The position numbers and the translations under genes are program-made. The notes under the pieces were generated by a model. The model did no database searches. It worked only from the letters and a program-made list of their open reading frames with translations, and was not told the origin of the DNA. Below are positions 27,961 to 38,036 of a stretch of DNA of 64,000 bases, in pieces (the stretch's first letter is position 1; each line of letters starts with the position of its first letter). Origin of the DNA: Siminovitchia terrae (GTDB lineage: Bacteria > Bacillota > Bacilli > Bacillales > Bacillaceae_C). The stretch is taken from positions 62,001 to 126,000 of the forward strand of contig NZ_QYTW02000001.1 of assembly GCF_003605405.2 (NCBI RefSeq). Reading direction: 5' to 3'.

Positions 27961-29385
27961 TTATATATGTATGGCTCGCCCGTCCACTGCAAGTGCCGCT
28001 TCGCCCATCACTTCGCTCAAAGAAGGGTGAGGGTGAACGGTTTGTGATATTTCCCACGGTGTTGCGTCAAGGACACGGGCAAGGCCCGCTTCCGAGATCA
28101 AGTCGGTTACATTCGGTCCTATCATATGTACGCCGAGAATATCATTTGTTTCCTCATCGGCTACAAATTTCACAAATCCGTCGATTTCTCCGAACACAAG
28201 TGCCTTCCCAATGGCTTGGAATGAAAATTTTCCAGTTTTGACTTTAAAGCCTTTTTCTTTTGCTTCTTTTTCCGTCAAACCCACGCTTGCGATTTCCGGA
28301 TTGCTGTAGATGCACCTTGGTACATGCTCATAATGAATGAGGGACGGATTCTGCCCTGCAATATGTTCTACAGCCTTTATACCCTCGTGGGAAGCGGTGT
28401 GCGCCAGCTGCATCCCCCCGATAACATCACCTATCGCATATATATGGGACTCATTTGTCTGGTAATATTCATTGACCTTGATATAGCCATTGTCCAATTC
28501 AATATCCGTATTCTGTAATCCGATATTATTGGAGTTTGGTGTCCTTCCAACGGCCACAAGAATTTTTTCCCCAGAAAATCCTTTGGACTCTCCATTTATT
28601 TCTGCCGAAATTTTTGCCACACCATTTTCCTTCATGAATGTATCAGGCAACACTTTAGCATTTGTTACGACGTTGATATTTTTCTTTTTAAAAAGCCGTT
28701 CCAACTCATTGGACACTTCCTGATCTTCTGCCGGCAATAGTTGATCGGCATATTCAAGAATAGTCACTTCTACACCGAAATCCGCAAGCATTGATGCCCA
28801 CTCAATCCCGATCACCCCGCCGCCAATGATGATCATTGAACTTGGAAGCTGCTCCATTTCGAGGGCTTCATCAGACGTGACAATATATGTACCGTCAATG
28901 TCTAACCCGGGAAGTGATTTTGTACGTGATCCGGTTGCAATAATAACGTTTTTCGGAACGAGCATCTCATTTTCACTACCATCTGTCATCTCCACTGATA
29001 CAGTTCCTGGTAACGGAGAAAAAATGGAAGGTCCCAAGATGCGCCCAAAACCATCATAAACATCTATTTTACCTTTTTTTATCAAATGTTGGACACCTTT
29101 ATGAAGCCGGTCAACGATATTCGCTTTTCTTTGCTGGACTTTTTTAAAATTCAGGATCGCTTTTTCTGTCTCAACACCAAACTCTTCACTTTGCTTTATG
29201 GTCTTATATACTTCCGCACTTCGGAGCAATGCCTTGCTCGGAATACACCCTTTATGTAAACAGGTTCCCCCGAGAGCTTCATTTTCAACGATAGCTGTTT
29301 TCAAACCAAGTTGAGAAGCCCGAATGGCAGCCACATATCCGCCAGTTCCTCCTCCAATAATTACCACATCATACTCCTGGGCCAT
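27961..29385 (-). CDS. lpdV: Dihydrolipoamide dehydrogenase (E3) of the bkd complex
   Basis: 474 residues. FAD-dependent reoxidation of dihydrolipoamide. FAD-binding GGGTGGYVAAIRASQLG near residue 12, the redox disulfide in GGTCLHKGC (CxxxxC), the NAD-binding GGGVIGIEWA, and the C-terminal His-Glu pair in HPHPSLSE. RBS AGGGGGG. In B. subtilis buk precedes lpdV; here bcd precedes it directly with a 78-base gap. Confidence 0.95.
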   Translation of the reverse strand: MAQEYDVVIIGGGTGGYVAAIRASQLGLKTAIVENEALGGTCLHKGCIPSKALLRSAEVYKTIKQSEEFGVETEKAILNFKKVQQRKANIVDRLHKGVQHLIKKGKIDVYDGFGRILGPSIFSPLPGTVSVEMTDGSENEMLVPKNVIIATGSRTKSLPGLDIDGTYIVTSDEALEMEQLPSSMIIIGGGVIGIEWASMLADFGVEVTILEYADQLLPAEDQEVSNELERLFKKKNINVVTNAKVLPDTFMKENGVAKISAEINGESKGFSGEKILVAVGRTPNSNNIGLQNTDIELDNGYIKVNEYYQTNESHIYAIGDVIGGMQLAHTASHEGIKAVEHIAGQNPSLIHYEHVPRCIYSNPEIASVGLTEKEAKEKGFKVKTGKFSFQAIGKALVFGEIDGFVKFVADEETNDILGVHMIGPNVTDLISEAGLARVLDATPWEISQTVHPHPSLSEVMGEAALAVDGRAIHI

Positions 29386-29463
29386 ATATGTCTCCCCCCT
29401 TATCTCAAATAACGAGTAATCATGGATATCAACATGTTATCACTGAAACAATATTAAGCTTTA

Positions 29464-30558
29464 TTATATTCTATTGCATAGAATATGCTTATCATTGAGT
29501 AAAAATTGACTTCTTGACTTGCGCAATTTTTCAATTCGTTCCTCAGCCATTCGATCTGCAGCCACGTATGTCGGAATCCCGTCCCGCTTGGAGATGTTAA
29601 TCACTTTTTCAACATTATTGTAGATCGTTTCAACCTTCTTAAGCGCACGCTCTTGATTATAACCATGAAGTTCATCTGCAACATTAATGACGCCTCCGGC
29701 GTTTAAAACATAATCAGGAGCATACACAATCCCTTTATCATGGATAATGTCGCCATGGCGTGATTCCTTCAACTGATTATTCGCAGATCCTGCAATGACT
29801 TTCGCTTTCAGCTGTGGGATCGTTTGATCATTGATGATTGCACCAAGTGCGCAAGGGGCAAAAATATCTGCCTCTACACCGTATACGTCCTCAGGATCCA
29901 CAGGTTTTGCGCCAAACGCTTCTACGGCACGATTGACCGCCTCTTTATTAATGTCTGTAACAATTAGTTTGGCACCCTCTTCATGCAAATGCCGGCAAAG
30001 TTCAAATGCCACGTTTCCGACCCCCTGTACAGCAACCGTCTTTCCATCTACTGAATCGGAGCCAAACGCTTCCTTCACTGCCGCTTTCATCCCTACAAAA
30101 CACCCATAAGCAGTTACTGGTGAAGGGTTTCCGGATGATCCAAAGGCAGAAGAACCCGTGACAAAGTTGGTTTCTTCATAGATAAGATCCATATCCTCAA
30201 CAGTTGTCCCTACATCTTCAGCTGTTATGTAACGACCGTTCAACCCCTGAATAAACCGTCCGAAAGCTCTGAACATCTCTTCATTTTTGTCTTTTTTTGG
30301 ATCACCGATAATGACCGCTTTTCCACCGCCAAGGTTTAAACCCGCAGCGGCATTTTTATAAGTCATTCCCTTAGCGAGACGCAATGCATCATTGATGGCT
30401 CCTTCCTCGTCGTCATAGGTCCACATTCTTGTTCCTCCGAGAGCCGGTCCAAGCGTGGTGTCATGTATCGCTATAATCGCTTTTAGCCCTGATTGTTCAT
30501 CCTGGCAAAACAATAATTGTTCATAGTCATTCCGGGCCATTGTTTCAAATATCTTCAT
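29464..30558 (-). CDS. bcd: Leucine (branched-chain amino acid) dehydrogenase
   Basis: 364 residues. NAD-dependent reversible oxidative deamination of Leu, Val and Ile to the 2-oxoacids used by the bkd complex. The glycine-rich active site with catalytic Lys is [10 protein letters not shown] (near residue 80), and the dinucleotide motif is GVGNVAF. The C-terminus (DKHILCNRI) is typical. First gene of the bcd-lpdV-bkdAA-bkdAB-bkdB run. Promoters lie upstream (see 30661). Confidence 0.95.
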   Translation of the reverse strand: MKIFETMARNDYEQLLFCQDEQSGLKAIIAIHDTTLGPALGGTRMWTYDDEEGAINDALRLAKGMTYKNAAAGLNLGGGKAVIIGDPKKDKNEEMFRAFGRFIQGLNGRYITAEDVGTTVEDMDLIYEETNFVTGSSAFGSSGNPSPVTAYGCFVGMKAAVKEAFGSDSVDGKTVAVQGVGNVAFELCRHLHEEGAKLIVTDINKEAVNRAVEAFGAKPVDPEDVYGVEADIFAPCALGAIINDQTIPQLKAKVIAGSANNQLKESRHGDIIHDKGIVYAPDYVLNAGGVINVADELHGYNQERALKKVETIYNNVEKVINISKRDGIPTYVAADRMAEERIEKLRKSRSQFLLNDKHILCNRI

Positions 30559-30608
30559 AAGAGCTCACCCCATTTTATCTTATTTTCAACATCTATTCAT
30601 AAGAGACA

Positions 30609-30710
30609 TCATTTTACATCAGAAAAATGCACAATATCAAAGTTTAGGATTTCACAATTGATTGTAGCGAAAAGCGCGATGCTTGACAAATGTTTCCGAT
30701 AGGATATGAT
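30609..30710. promoter_or_regulatory. Divergent promoters of bcd and yqzF sharing a -35 site
   Basis: Plus strand, for yqzF: TTGACA (30683-30688), 16 bases, TATGAT (30705-30710). Minus strand, for bcd: TTGTCA (30684-30689), 17 bases, TACAAT (30661-30666). The two -35 boxes overlap almost completely, so the promoters should compete. A second bcd promoter candidate ends at TAAAAT (30609-30614). No SigL-type -12/-24 site (TTGGCAC, TTGC) was seen. Confidence 0.6.
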
Positions 30711-30742
30711 TTTTTTGAGATAATATTGATAAGGAGATTTCT

Positions 30743-30988
30743 ATGGCTCGAATTATAGCACTCATCTTGTTGGTCCTTCCTGGTCTATTGGCAGGTTACG
30801 GTATAAAATTAATGAGAGATATGCTGTTTGGCGTTTTACAACGCCCGTTCCCATATTTGTGGATGCAGTTTCTCGGCGGTCTGCTTTTTTTTCTGATAGG
30901 TTTAGGATTTATTGGCGGCTTTATTTTACATCGTGATCGAAAAAGAAATAAAGTCCAGGACCGTTTCAAGAAGAAAAAAGTACGCTAA
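30743..30988 (+). CDS. yqzF: YqzF-like membrane protein (DUF2627)
   Basis: 81 residues with two hydrophobic segments (about 5-24 and 38-62) and a strongly basic tail (HRDRKRNK, KKKKVR). DUF2627 family, function unknown, usually found between the bkd genes and glpQ/spo0A in bacilli, as here. The ATG follows AAGGAG. Length is normal. Confidence 0.85.
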   Translation: MARIIALILLVLPGLLAGYGIKLMRDMLFGVLQRPFPYLWMQFLGGLLFFLIGLGFIGGFILHRDRKRNKVQDRFKKKKVR

Positions 30989-31059
30989 GAAAAAGAACTT
31001 GGCACAGTCAAAAGTATTATAATGGGCGGAATATGCACCATCCTAAATTTTACTATGGC

Positions 31060-31266
31060 AGAAGAAAAGGGCAAGCCGCTTGTTCATCGACGTACAGATC
31101 GATCTGAAACATAGGGGACGGTCAAACGCAGTCCTCCCGAAGTCAATCCAGCTAGACTGATGTGCCTGCTTTTCGGCGCAAAGCTAGACGCTTCAGAAGG
31201 TTTTCTTTTCTTTTAGAAACGATCAGTTTATCCTTGGAGCCGATGGACTTGGCAGGCTCCCTGTCC
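31060..31266. repeat. 140-bp-family repeat flanking the tandem array (left)
   Basis: Degenerate unit with CTTGTTCATCGACGTACAG and GATGTGCCTGCTTTTCGGCG. It leads into the 59-bp array. Confidence 0.6.
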
Positions 31267-31990
31267 CTTCCTGTACGTCGGCTAGCTCAAGCTGTGACAT
31301 CCCTGTCGCTTCGCCTGCACTAGTACTTCCTGTACGTCGGCTGGCTCAGGCTGCGACGTCCCTGTCGCTTCGCCTGCACTAGTACTTCCTGTACGTCGGC
31401 TGGCTCAGGCTGCGACGTCCCTGTCGCTTCGCCTGCACTAGTACTTCCTGTACGTCGGCTGGCTCAGGCTGCGACGTCCCTGTCGCTTCGCCTGCACTAG
31501 TACTTCCTGTACGTCGGCTGGCTCAGGCTGCGACGTCCCTGTCGCTTCGCCTGCACTAGTACTTCCTGTACGTCGGCTGGCTCAGGCTGCGACGTCCCTG
31601 TCGCTTCGCCTGCACTAGTACTTCCTGTACGTCGGCTGGCTCAGGCTGCGACGTCCCTGTCGCTTCGCCTGCACTAGTACTTCCTGTACGTCGGCTGGCT
31701 CAGGCTGCGACGTCCCTGTCGCTTCGCCTGCACTAGTACTTCCTGTACGTCGGCTGGCTCAGGCTGCGACGTCCCTGTCGCTTCGCCTGCACTAGTACTT
31801 CCTGTACGTCGGCTGGCTCAGGCTGCGACGTCCCTGTCGCTTCGCCTGCACTAGTACTTCCTGTACGTCGGCTGGCTCAGGCTGCGACGTCCCTGTCGCT
31901 TCGCCTGCACTAGTACTTCCTGTACGTCGGCTGGCTCAGGCTGCGACGTCCCTGTCGCTTCGCCTGCACTAGTACTTCCTGTACGTCGGC
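31267..31990. repeat. 59-bp tandem repeat array, twelve units plus a partial
   Basis: Unit starts at CTTCCTGTACG; starts fall at 31267, 31326, 31385 and every 59 bases to 31916, with a 16-base partial at 31975. The first unit has several changes; units 2-12 look identical. Each unit contains GTACGTCGGC, CTGCGACGTC and TCGCTTCGCC. No long frame runs through it and there are no spacers. The 30990-32080 stretch carries no gene. Confidence 0.95.
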
Positions 31991-32079
31991 GCCAATGTTG
32001 ACCTATAAGGGTGCAGCGCCGGAACTAGACAGATTTCACCATCATCGAAATAAAAATTTTTGTCTTATTTTATACTTTC

Positions 32080-32265
32080 ATCAAATGTGGCTTGGCATAT
32101 TTGCGCCCAGATTTTATCGAGCTCCGCTCGATAAATTTCCTCTGAAAATCTGAGGCATCCGCCGGAGGCTTCAACTTTATTCAGCCGGGGTTTGAACCCC
32201 CACTGAATGGAATACCAATAGGCATTCATCTCACCACTTACAGAAGTCTTCTGAATGAAGTTAAA
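32080..32265. repeat. 196-bp hairpin repeat, copy D (shortened)
   Basis: Same family; about 10 bases are missing in the right hairpin (CAGAAGTCTTCTG, the loop is lost but the stem remains). It lies 38 bases from the glpQ stop, between it and the tandem array. Confidence 0.88.
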
Positions 32266-32272
32266 CCTAAAT

Positions 32273-32304
32273 AAAAGATCTGCGAAAAACTTGCAGATCT
32301 TTTT
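32273..32304 (-). terminator. Terminator of glpQ
   Basis: AAAAGATCTGC / GCAGATCTTTT, an 11-bp perfect stem overlapping the glpQ stop codon. Confidence 0.88.
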
Positions 32305-33034
32305 ATTGATATTGCTCCCTAAGTCGGTAAGCCCTCCCCGGATAATCGGTAATGATTGCTGAGCAATTGATGGCAAAAAGTCTCTTCATATCTTTTTCTT
32401 TATTGACTGTGTATGGCCTGACAGCAACACCACAAGCTATGGCATCCTGGATTTCTTGATCGGAAATTGATTTCAATTTCGGATGGATACCGCTCGCTCC
32501 AAGAGACATCGCATAGTCCCAAGGCTTGTATAAAACTTCATTGTACAACGGTGCTGTCACAATTGCAGGTTCGATTTCCCTGCAGAGAACTAGGGAGTTG
32601 TGGTTGAATGAAGAGATGATCACTCTCTTTTCCAGACAAAACTCGCGTACGAGCGCTATGACCATTTCTTCCATGCCTCTGTAAGGATTGACCGCATTTT
32701 TCAATTCGATATTACATAATAAGTTGTTTCCCTCAAGCCATTCAAATACTTCGCGCAAGGAAGGTATCCTGCAACTTTTTTTAAAATAATGAAGGGAATG
32801 GTAGTTGGCCTTCAGTTTCGAGAGCTCGCTGAACGTCAGCTCGTTAACATAGCCGCTCCCGTTCGTAGTTCTGTCCACAGTGAGGTCATGAATCACGACC
32901 ACTTCCCCATCCACTGTTAATTGTACATCAAGTTCAATCCCGTCTGCCCCATCTTTTTCTGCCGCAATGAAGGCTTCCATCGTATTTTCAGGGTGAGTTC
33001 CTGCAGACCCCCGATGTGCAAAAATAAACGTCAT
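32303..33034 (-). CDS. glpQ: Glycerophosphodiester phosphodiesterase (YqiK)
   Basis: 243 residues, cytosolic (no signal peptide). Hydrolyses glycerophosphodiesters to glycerol-3-phosphate and alcohol. Catalytic signatures of the GDPD TIM barrel: AHRGSAGTHPENT at the start, GIELDVQLTVDGEVVVIHD near residue 35. Located downstream of spo0A on the same strand, as in B. subtilis; it probably has its own promoter in the 90-base gap. Confidence 0.92.
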   Translation of the reverse strand: MTFIFAHRGSAGTHPENTMEAFIAAEKDGADGIELDVQLTVDGEVVVIHDLTVDRTTNGSGYVNELTFSELSKLKANYHSLHYFKKSCRIPSLREVFEWLEGNNLLCNIELKNAVNPYRGMEEMVIALVREFCLEKRVIISSFNHNSLVLCREIEPAIVTAPLYNEVLYKPWDYAMSLGASGIHPKLKSISDQEIQDAIACGVAVRPYTVNKEKDMKRLFAINCSAIITDYPGRAYRLREQYQ

Positions 33035-33126
33035 CTGCTCACCGCCTAAAGTAGGTTAATTACATCATACCCTTTTTAGGCATCATATGCGCAAATAGAT
33101 GATTTAGCGAGAGGGTCAGGAATTTT

Positions 33127-33909
33127 TTAAGAAGCCTTATGCTCCAGTCTCAGCTTATCTGCAACCATCGCAATAAATTCGGAATTTGTCGGTTTAGCCT
33201 TTGACATGCTGACCGTATACCCAAATAGAGAGGAAATCGCATCTATATTCCCTCGGCTCCATGCGACCTCGATGGCATGGCGGATCGCCCTTTCAACCCG
33301 GCTCGCTGTTGTATTGAACTTCTTTGCAATGTCCGGGTAGAGGACCTTTGTAATAGCTCCCAAAAGCTCAATATCATGGTAAACCATTGAAATAGCTTCT
33401 CGTAAATACAAATACCCTTTAATATGTGCAGGTACTCCGATTTCGTGAATGACAGATGTGATGCTCGCTTCAAGATTTTGAGGTTTTTTGTCTTCTTGGT
33501 TTTTTACAGACGGATTTGATTTGAAGGAAGGCATTCCTTTTTCACTAACATCGCGGATATGATTAGCCAAATATTCCATGTCAAATGGCTTGAGAATGAA
33601 ATAAGAAGCACCAAGCTCCACAGCTTTTGTCGTCACATCTTCCTGGCCAAAGGCTGTCAGCATGATTACATTCGGGAAACGAGTGTCAGAATTCCGCAAC
33701 CTTTCAAGAACTCCAAGGCCATCCAGGTGCGGCATAATAATATCCAATACTAAGACGTCTGGATCCACCTTTTCCAAAAGGTTTAGACACTCCTGTCCAT
33801 TGTGAGCGGTTCCAATCACTTCGATATCAGATTGTGTTGACATATAATCTTCTAGTAAAGCAACAAGTTCACGGTTATCATCAGCAAGTACAACTTTTAT
33901 TTTATTCAA
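33127..33909 (-). CDS. spo0A: Stage 0 sporulation protein A, master response regulator
   Basis: 260 residues. Receiver domain 1-125 with the acidic pair D10-D11, phosphorylated D56 in [11 protein letters not shown], and the conserved Lys in FILKPF; C-terminal DNA-binding domain with the Spo0A helix around [18 protein letters not shown]. The start is TTG at 33909 behind GGGGAGG. Phosphorylated Spo0A binds 0A boxes to control entry into sporulation. It follows spoIVB, the universal order in endospore formers. Confidence 0.97.
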   Translation of the reverse strand: MNKIKVVLADDNRELVALLEDYMSTQSDIEVIGTAHNGQECLNLLEKVDPDVLVLDIIMPHLDGLGVLERLRNSDTRFPNVIMLTAFGQEDVTTKAVELGASYFILKPFDMEYLANHIRDVSEKGMPSFKSNPSVKNQEDKKPQNLEASITSVIHEIGVPAHIKGYLYLREAISMVYHDIELLGAITKVLYPDIAKKFNTTASRVERAIRHAIEVAWSRGNIDAISSLFGYTVSMSKAKPTNSEFIAMVADKLRLEHKAS

Positions 33910-34270
33910 TTCTCTTCCTCCCCATTTATAAAAAAAGAATAAAATTGCTTTTACTATATTCTAACAAACAAATACGCCAATGGAAGTTAAATTCCTTTAA
34001 ATTCTTTTAAAATAAGGAAAAAATACATATAATGCTTAAATTTGCTAATTCTTTCAGACGAATTCGCCTTTTTTTGATAAAATGCACTAATTTTTGTCGA
34101 ATTTTCTTTTTTTCTAAGAAAATAAGGAGTAAGAACAATAAGAAAAACAAAGGCGCGCAGCTTAAAACAACAAACACAGGATCTGATTTTGATAAAGAAA
34201 GCAATTAGTTTTATCCTTTCGCCGATGGGACCTGATAATACGCTGAAGCCAGAGCTGACTTCCTGTCACC
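33910..34270 (-). promoter_or_regulatory. spo0A upstream region with a candidate 0A box
   Basis: About 360 bases without a gene. TTTTGTCGAAT at 34093-34102 matches the 0A box core TGTCGAA and lies some 190 bases before spo0A, where B. subtilis also has 0A boxes. A possible SigA promoter (TTCCAT, 16 bases, TAGAAT on the minus strand, near 33955-33985) was seen; the SigH promoter could not be fixed. Confidence 0.45.
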
Positions 34271-34278
34271 TAAAAAAA

Positions 34279-34300
34279 GAGGGCGCCCCTGCGCCCCCTC
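34279..34300 (-). terminator. Terminator of spoIVB
   Basis: GAGGGGGCGC / GCGCCCTC stem followed on the minus strand by seven T; it overlaps the stop codon. Confidence 0.85.
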
Positions 34301-35585
34301 AACCTACCTTATCCAAGTTTTGGCGTTCATAAATATCGATTCCAGCTTCATGTAGCATCCATTCGATATGGACACCGTAACCAGATGTCGGATCATTTAC
34401 AAAGACGTGGGTGACTGCACCGATTAATTTTCCGTCCTGTATAATGGGGCTTCCACTCATCCCTTGAACAATTCCACCTGTTTTATTCAAAAGCCGTTTA
34501 TCCGTCACTTTTATAACCATTCCTTTTGTTGCCGGAAACTTTTGTGGAACGGTGCTGACAATCTCAATATCATAAGGCTCTACCTGGTTTCCTTCTACAA
34601 CCGTCAAAATTTTTGCGGGCCCTTCTTTTACTTGATGGGATAATCCAATTGGCATTTCTTTGTCCAATGCCCCATTATTAATATTTTTCTTTAGTTTCCC
34701 GAAAATCCCAAAAGGACTGTTTAAAGTGATGTTGCCGATTACATCACGGTTTCCTGAAAAACGAGCCAGCTTTTCTCCGGGATTTCCATTTTTTCCTTTT
34801 TCGATGGCTGTTACAGTAGATTTTACAATTTGCCCATTTTCAACAACGATTGGCTTTTTTGTGTCGATATCTGAAATAACATGACCCAAAGCCCCGTATT
34901 TTTTTGATTTTGGTTCATAAAAAGTCATTGTACCGATACCGGCAGCAGAGTCCCTTATATATAAACCCAATTTATAATCTTGTTCCTTTTCATCCTTCAG
35001 CGGCAACAGCTTTGTTTGAAATTTCTCTTTTTCACGCTGTACAGTAAGGTCAAGTGCTTTACCGCTCTTTCCCGCATCTTCCACAAACGGAGCCACCTGT
35101 TCCATTTTCTTAATTTCTTTTCCGTTGATTTTTGTTATAATGTCCCCTACCTGAATTCCTGCCTCTTCACCTGGAGAAGCCTTCTCCGATTTTGTCGAAA
35201 CAAGATGGTGCCCAACAACAAGGACTCCAAGGGTATTAAGCCTTACCCCGATTGATTGGCCACCGGGGAAGACCTTAAAGTTTTTCAGGACATTTACATC
35301 AACTTTTTTTACAGGCAGTCCGGCTATTTGTAGAAAAAGCTCGTCTTTTCCGGGAGCCTCAGCATTTAATGAAACAGATTTTGCCTGTTCCGAATACGTA
35401 AAGTTTTCAGGAGAATCCGCCATTGCTGTGACGGCTGTACCTTTAGGAATGATCTGCTCCTGTCCTTCCAGCAATGTAATATTTGCCGGGATATTAACAT
35501 ATTGCTGAAAAGGCTTTGAAAAGCCTAGAAGAAGAAGTGAAACAAGGAGAATTCCGCCTGTTAATTGTCTGAGTCGATCTTTCAT
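34299..35585 (-). CDS. spoIVB: SpoIVB, sporulation signalling serine peptidase
   Basis: 428 residues. Secreted from the forespore into the intermembrane space, it cleaves SpoIVFA and so triggers pro-SigK processing. N-terminal membrane anchor (residues 9-22), PDZ domain around 120-200 ([16 protein letters not shown]), and the S55 peptidase domain with catalytic His in [10 protein letters not shown] and Ser in GMSGSPII, plus VTHVFVND. Length matches the B. subtilis protein. Between recN and spo0A as expected. Confidence 0.96.
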   Translation of the reverse strand: MKDRLRQLTGGILLVSLLLLGFSKPFQQYVNIPANITLLEGQEQIIPKGTAVTAMADSPENFTYSEQAKSVSLNAEAPGKDELFLQIAGLPVKKVDVNVLKNFKVFPGGQSIGVRLNTLGVLVVGHHLVSTKSEKASPGEEAGIQVGDIITKINGKEIKKMEQVAPFVEDAGKSGKALDLTVQREKEKFQTKLLPLKDEKEQDYKLGLYIRDSAAGIGTMTFYEPKSKKYGALGHVISDIDTKKPIVVENGQIVKSTVTAIEKGKNGNPGEKLARFSGNRDVIGNITLNSPFGIFGKLKKNINNGALDKEMPIGLSHQVKEGPAKILTVVEGNQVEPYDIEIVSTVPQKFPATKGMVIKVTDKRLLNKTGGIVQGMSGSPIIQDGKLIGAVTHVFVNDPTSGYGVHIEWMLHEAGIDIYERQNLDKVG

Positions 35586-35705
35586 ACGTCCATTTTCACT
35601 CTCCTCGCCTTCTAGTCCACAGTTATAATTTGACCTCAGGAGCCTGCATTTATAACCAGGAGCGTGAAAAAAAGATGTCCAATGAAGGATAGGATTACAA
35701 GCTTG

Positions 35706-37379
35706 TTAATTATTTTTCAGTGTATAGGCAAACTCGACCAATTCTTTGGCATGCTTTTTCGTAATCGCGGTGATTTCAGTTCCGGCTATCATGCGGCCGA
35801 TTTCATTTATTTTCTCGTCTTTATCAAGGTTTTTGATTGCTGTCCGCGTTCTTCCCTCAGTGATTTTCTTCGAAATAAGCAAATGTGTATCAGCCATAGC
35901 AGCTACCTGCGGCAAGTGTGATATACAAAGAACTTGCGAGTAATTTGAGATTTGGTGGATTTTTTCGGCCATGGCCTGAGCAACTCTGCCGCTGACTCCG
36001 GTATCCACTTCATCAAAGATAACAGATGTGACCCTCTTTGAAAAAATGGTTTTAAGGGCCAGCATAATTCTCGACAATTCTCCTCCCGATGCAACTTTTG
36101 ATAAAAGCTTCAACGGTTCTCCCGGATTGGTGGAAAGATAAAATTGCACATCATCTAATCCGTTTATGTTCTCGTCCTGCTTTTGAAAGACCACTTCAAA
36201 AACAGTCTTATCCATATACAGCACTTTCAATTCCTTTTGAATAGCGCTTTTTAGTTTCTCTGCCCACTTTTTGCGAAGTTTACTTAATTGAGTCCCAATT
36301 TTCAGGACTTCTTTCCTGAGGGAAACATGTACCGCTTGGAGCTCTTCAATCCGGCTATCACGGTGAATGATTGATTCCGCTTCTTCTTTTATCTTTTCCA
36401 AATAATCAAGAATATCCTCCACTGTAAAGCCATATTTCCGCTTAAGCTGATTGATTTCATTCAACCGTATTTCAATTTCGTTTAATCTTTGAGGGTCAAA
36501 CTCCAATAAATCAAGTTCGTTTCTCAATGCTCTTGCTGTATCTTCAAGTAAATAAAAACTATTTGAAATCGACTCAAACATGTCTTTGTAGCTGTTGTCG
36601 ATTTCTGCTGCTGTTTCTAAAACACTCATGGCCTGTCCGACAAAATCTAAGCCTTTTTGATCCTCTTGAAGGTTTTCATACCCAGCTTTCAGCGATTCAA
36701 ACAGTCTTTCGTAATTCACCAAACGTTTTTTCTCTTCTTCAAGCATTTCATCTTCGTGTAGTTTCAACCCAGCTTTCTCGATCTCCTGTACTTGAAACTG
36801 CAAAAGGTCAAGCCTTTGGGCCATCTGTTGTTCATTTTTACTCAATTCACTGATTTTCTTTTTGACCTCAACCAATTCGGCGTATTTTTTTCGGTAATCA
36901 ATCAGTTTCTTGGCTATTTCATCCTTACCAAATTCATCTAGCAGAAATAAGTGCATGGATTCGTTCATCAATTCCTGATGCTCATGCTGGCCGTGGATAT
37001 CGATCAGCATGCCTCCAAGATCTCTCAAAACTGTCAAAGTTACAAGCTTTCCGTTGATTCGGCAAACACTTTTTCCACTGCTAGAAATTTCACGGCGAAG
37101 CACCAACATCCCCTCTTCGATTTCAATGCCCAATTCAGCAGCTTTTGCATAGCAGGTATGATTATCATGAACGAAAAAGAGACCTTCAATCTCCGCTTTT
37201 GGCTCGCCATGCCGGACATATTCCGCAGATCCGCGGCCTCCTACCAATAAATGGATCGCATCAATAATAATGGACTTTCCAGCTCCTGTTTCTCCTGTCA
37301 AAACTGTCAGTCCCTCGGAGAATGAAATGGAAATCTGGTCAATGATTGCAAAATTTCTGATCGTCAACTCCTGTAGCAA
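35706..37379 (-). CDS. recN: DNA repair protein RecN
   Basis: About 557 residues from the TTG at 37379 (RBS AGGGGTGGGG), giving MLQELTIRNFAIID; an in-frame GTG three codons earlier is less likely. SMC-like ATPase for double-strand break repair: Walker A GETGAGKSI near residue 29, coiled-coil arms about 155-350, signature VASGGELSRIMLALK and Walker B VIFDEVDTGVSG. Fifteen bases after ahrC. Confidence 0.96.
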   Translation of the reverse strand: MLQELTIRNFAIIDQISISFSEGLTVLTGETGAGKSIIIDAIHLLVGGRGSAEYVRHGEPKAEIEGLFFVHDNHTCYAKAAELGIEIEEGMLVLRREISSSGKSVCRINGKLVTLTVLRDLGGMLIDIHGQHEHQELMNESMHLFLLDEFGKDEIAKKLIDYRKKYAELVEVKKKISELSKNEQQMAQRLDLLQFQVQEIEKAGLKLHEDEMLEEEKKRLVNYERLFESLKAGYENLQEDQKGLDFVGQAMSVLETAAEIDNSYKDMFESISNSFYLLEDTARALRNELDLLEFDPQRLNEIEIRLNEINQLKRKYGFTVEDILDYLEKIKEEAESIIHRDSRIEELQAVHVSLRKEVLKIGTQLSKLRKKWAEKLKSAIQKELKVLYMDKTVFEVVFQKQDENINGLDDVQFYLSTNPGEPLKLLSKVASGGELSRIMLALKTIFSKRVTSVIFDEVDTGVSGRVAQAMAEKIHQISNYSQVLCISHLPQVAAMADTHLLISKKITEGRTRTAIKNLDKDEKINEIGRMIAGTEITAITKKHAKELVEFAYTLKNN

Positions 37380-37394
37380 AGACCCCACCCCTAA

Positions 37395-37844
37395 TTAAAG
37401 CATGTTAATAAAACGTTCATTGATGTCTTTGGCATTTTCGCTTGTTCTGCAAATAATGAGACATGTATCGTCACCACATATACACCCCATGATTTGGTCC
37501 CAATCAAGATTATCGATCAGTGCTCCTATTGCCTGTGCATTTCCAGGAAGCGTTTTCAGGACCAGAAGGTTTTCCGTACTATCAATGCTGACAAAGGAAT
37601 CAGTCAGCGCCCGCTTCAATTTTTGCAGCGGATTAAAACGCTGATCCGCCGGAAGACTATACTTATAACGGCCATCCGGCAAAGGCACCTTCACAAGATG
37701 CAATTCTTTAATATCGCGGGAAACTGTTGCTTGTGTCACATTAAAACCTTGGTTTTTAAGGTAATCAACCAATTCATCCTGCGTTTCGATTTCTTTATTC
37801 CCAATCACTTCACGGATTTTTAAATGCCGTCGTCCTTTGCTCAA
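37395..37844 (-). CDS. ahrC: Arginine repressor AhrC/ArgR
   Basis: 149 residues from the TTG at 37844 behind GAGGTGG, the exact length of B. subtilis AhrC; a GTG nine bases upstream overlaps the binding site. Winged HTH N-terminus ([31 protein letters not shown]) and C-terminal hexamerisation/arginine-binding domain ([26 protein letters not shown]). Represses arginine synthesis and activates catabolism. Confidence 0.96.
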   Translation of the reverse strand: MSKGRRHLKIREVIGNKEIETQDELVDYLKNQGFNVTQATVSRDIKELHLVKVPLPDGRYKYSLPADQRFNPLQKLKRALTDSFVSIDSTENLLVLKTLPGNAQAIGALIDNLDWDQIMGCICGDDTCLIICRTSENAKDINERFINML

Positions 37845-38010
37845 ATTACCCACCTCATTAATTTTACAGCGTATTGTATTTTTATACGTTCACTATCAAG
37901 TATTATAATTAACCAAAAACAATGGCGCAAGCGACTGTTATTGATATATAAGGTTCAAGTGACCTTTTTAACCACAATAAAGTCGGCTGCCGATTTATTC
38001 AAGAAAAAAA

Positions 38011-38036
38011 GGCAATCCTTATTAGATTACCCTTTT
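38011..38036 (-). terminator. Terminator at the end of tlyA
   Basis: On the minus strand GGGTAATC / GATTGCC followed by TTTTTTT; overlaps the stop codon. Confidence 0.65.

Noticed and set aside
31267-31990. Possible CRISPR array
   Set aside because: Units are contiguous 59-bp copies with no variable spacers and no cas genes nearby.
34007-34204. Minus-strand frame of about 65 codons upstream of spo0A
   Set aside because: Low-complexity Phe/Leu-rich translation of an AT-rich regulatory region without a ribosome binding site.
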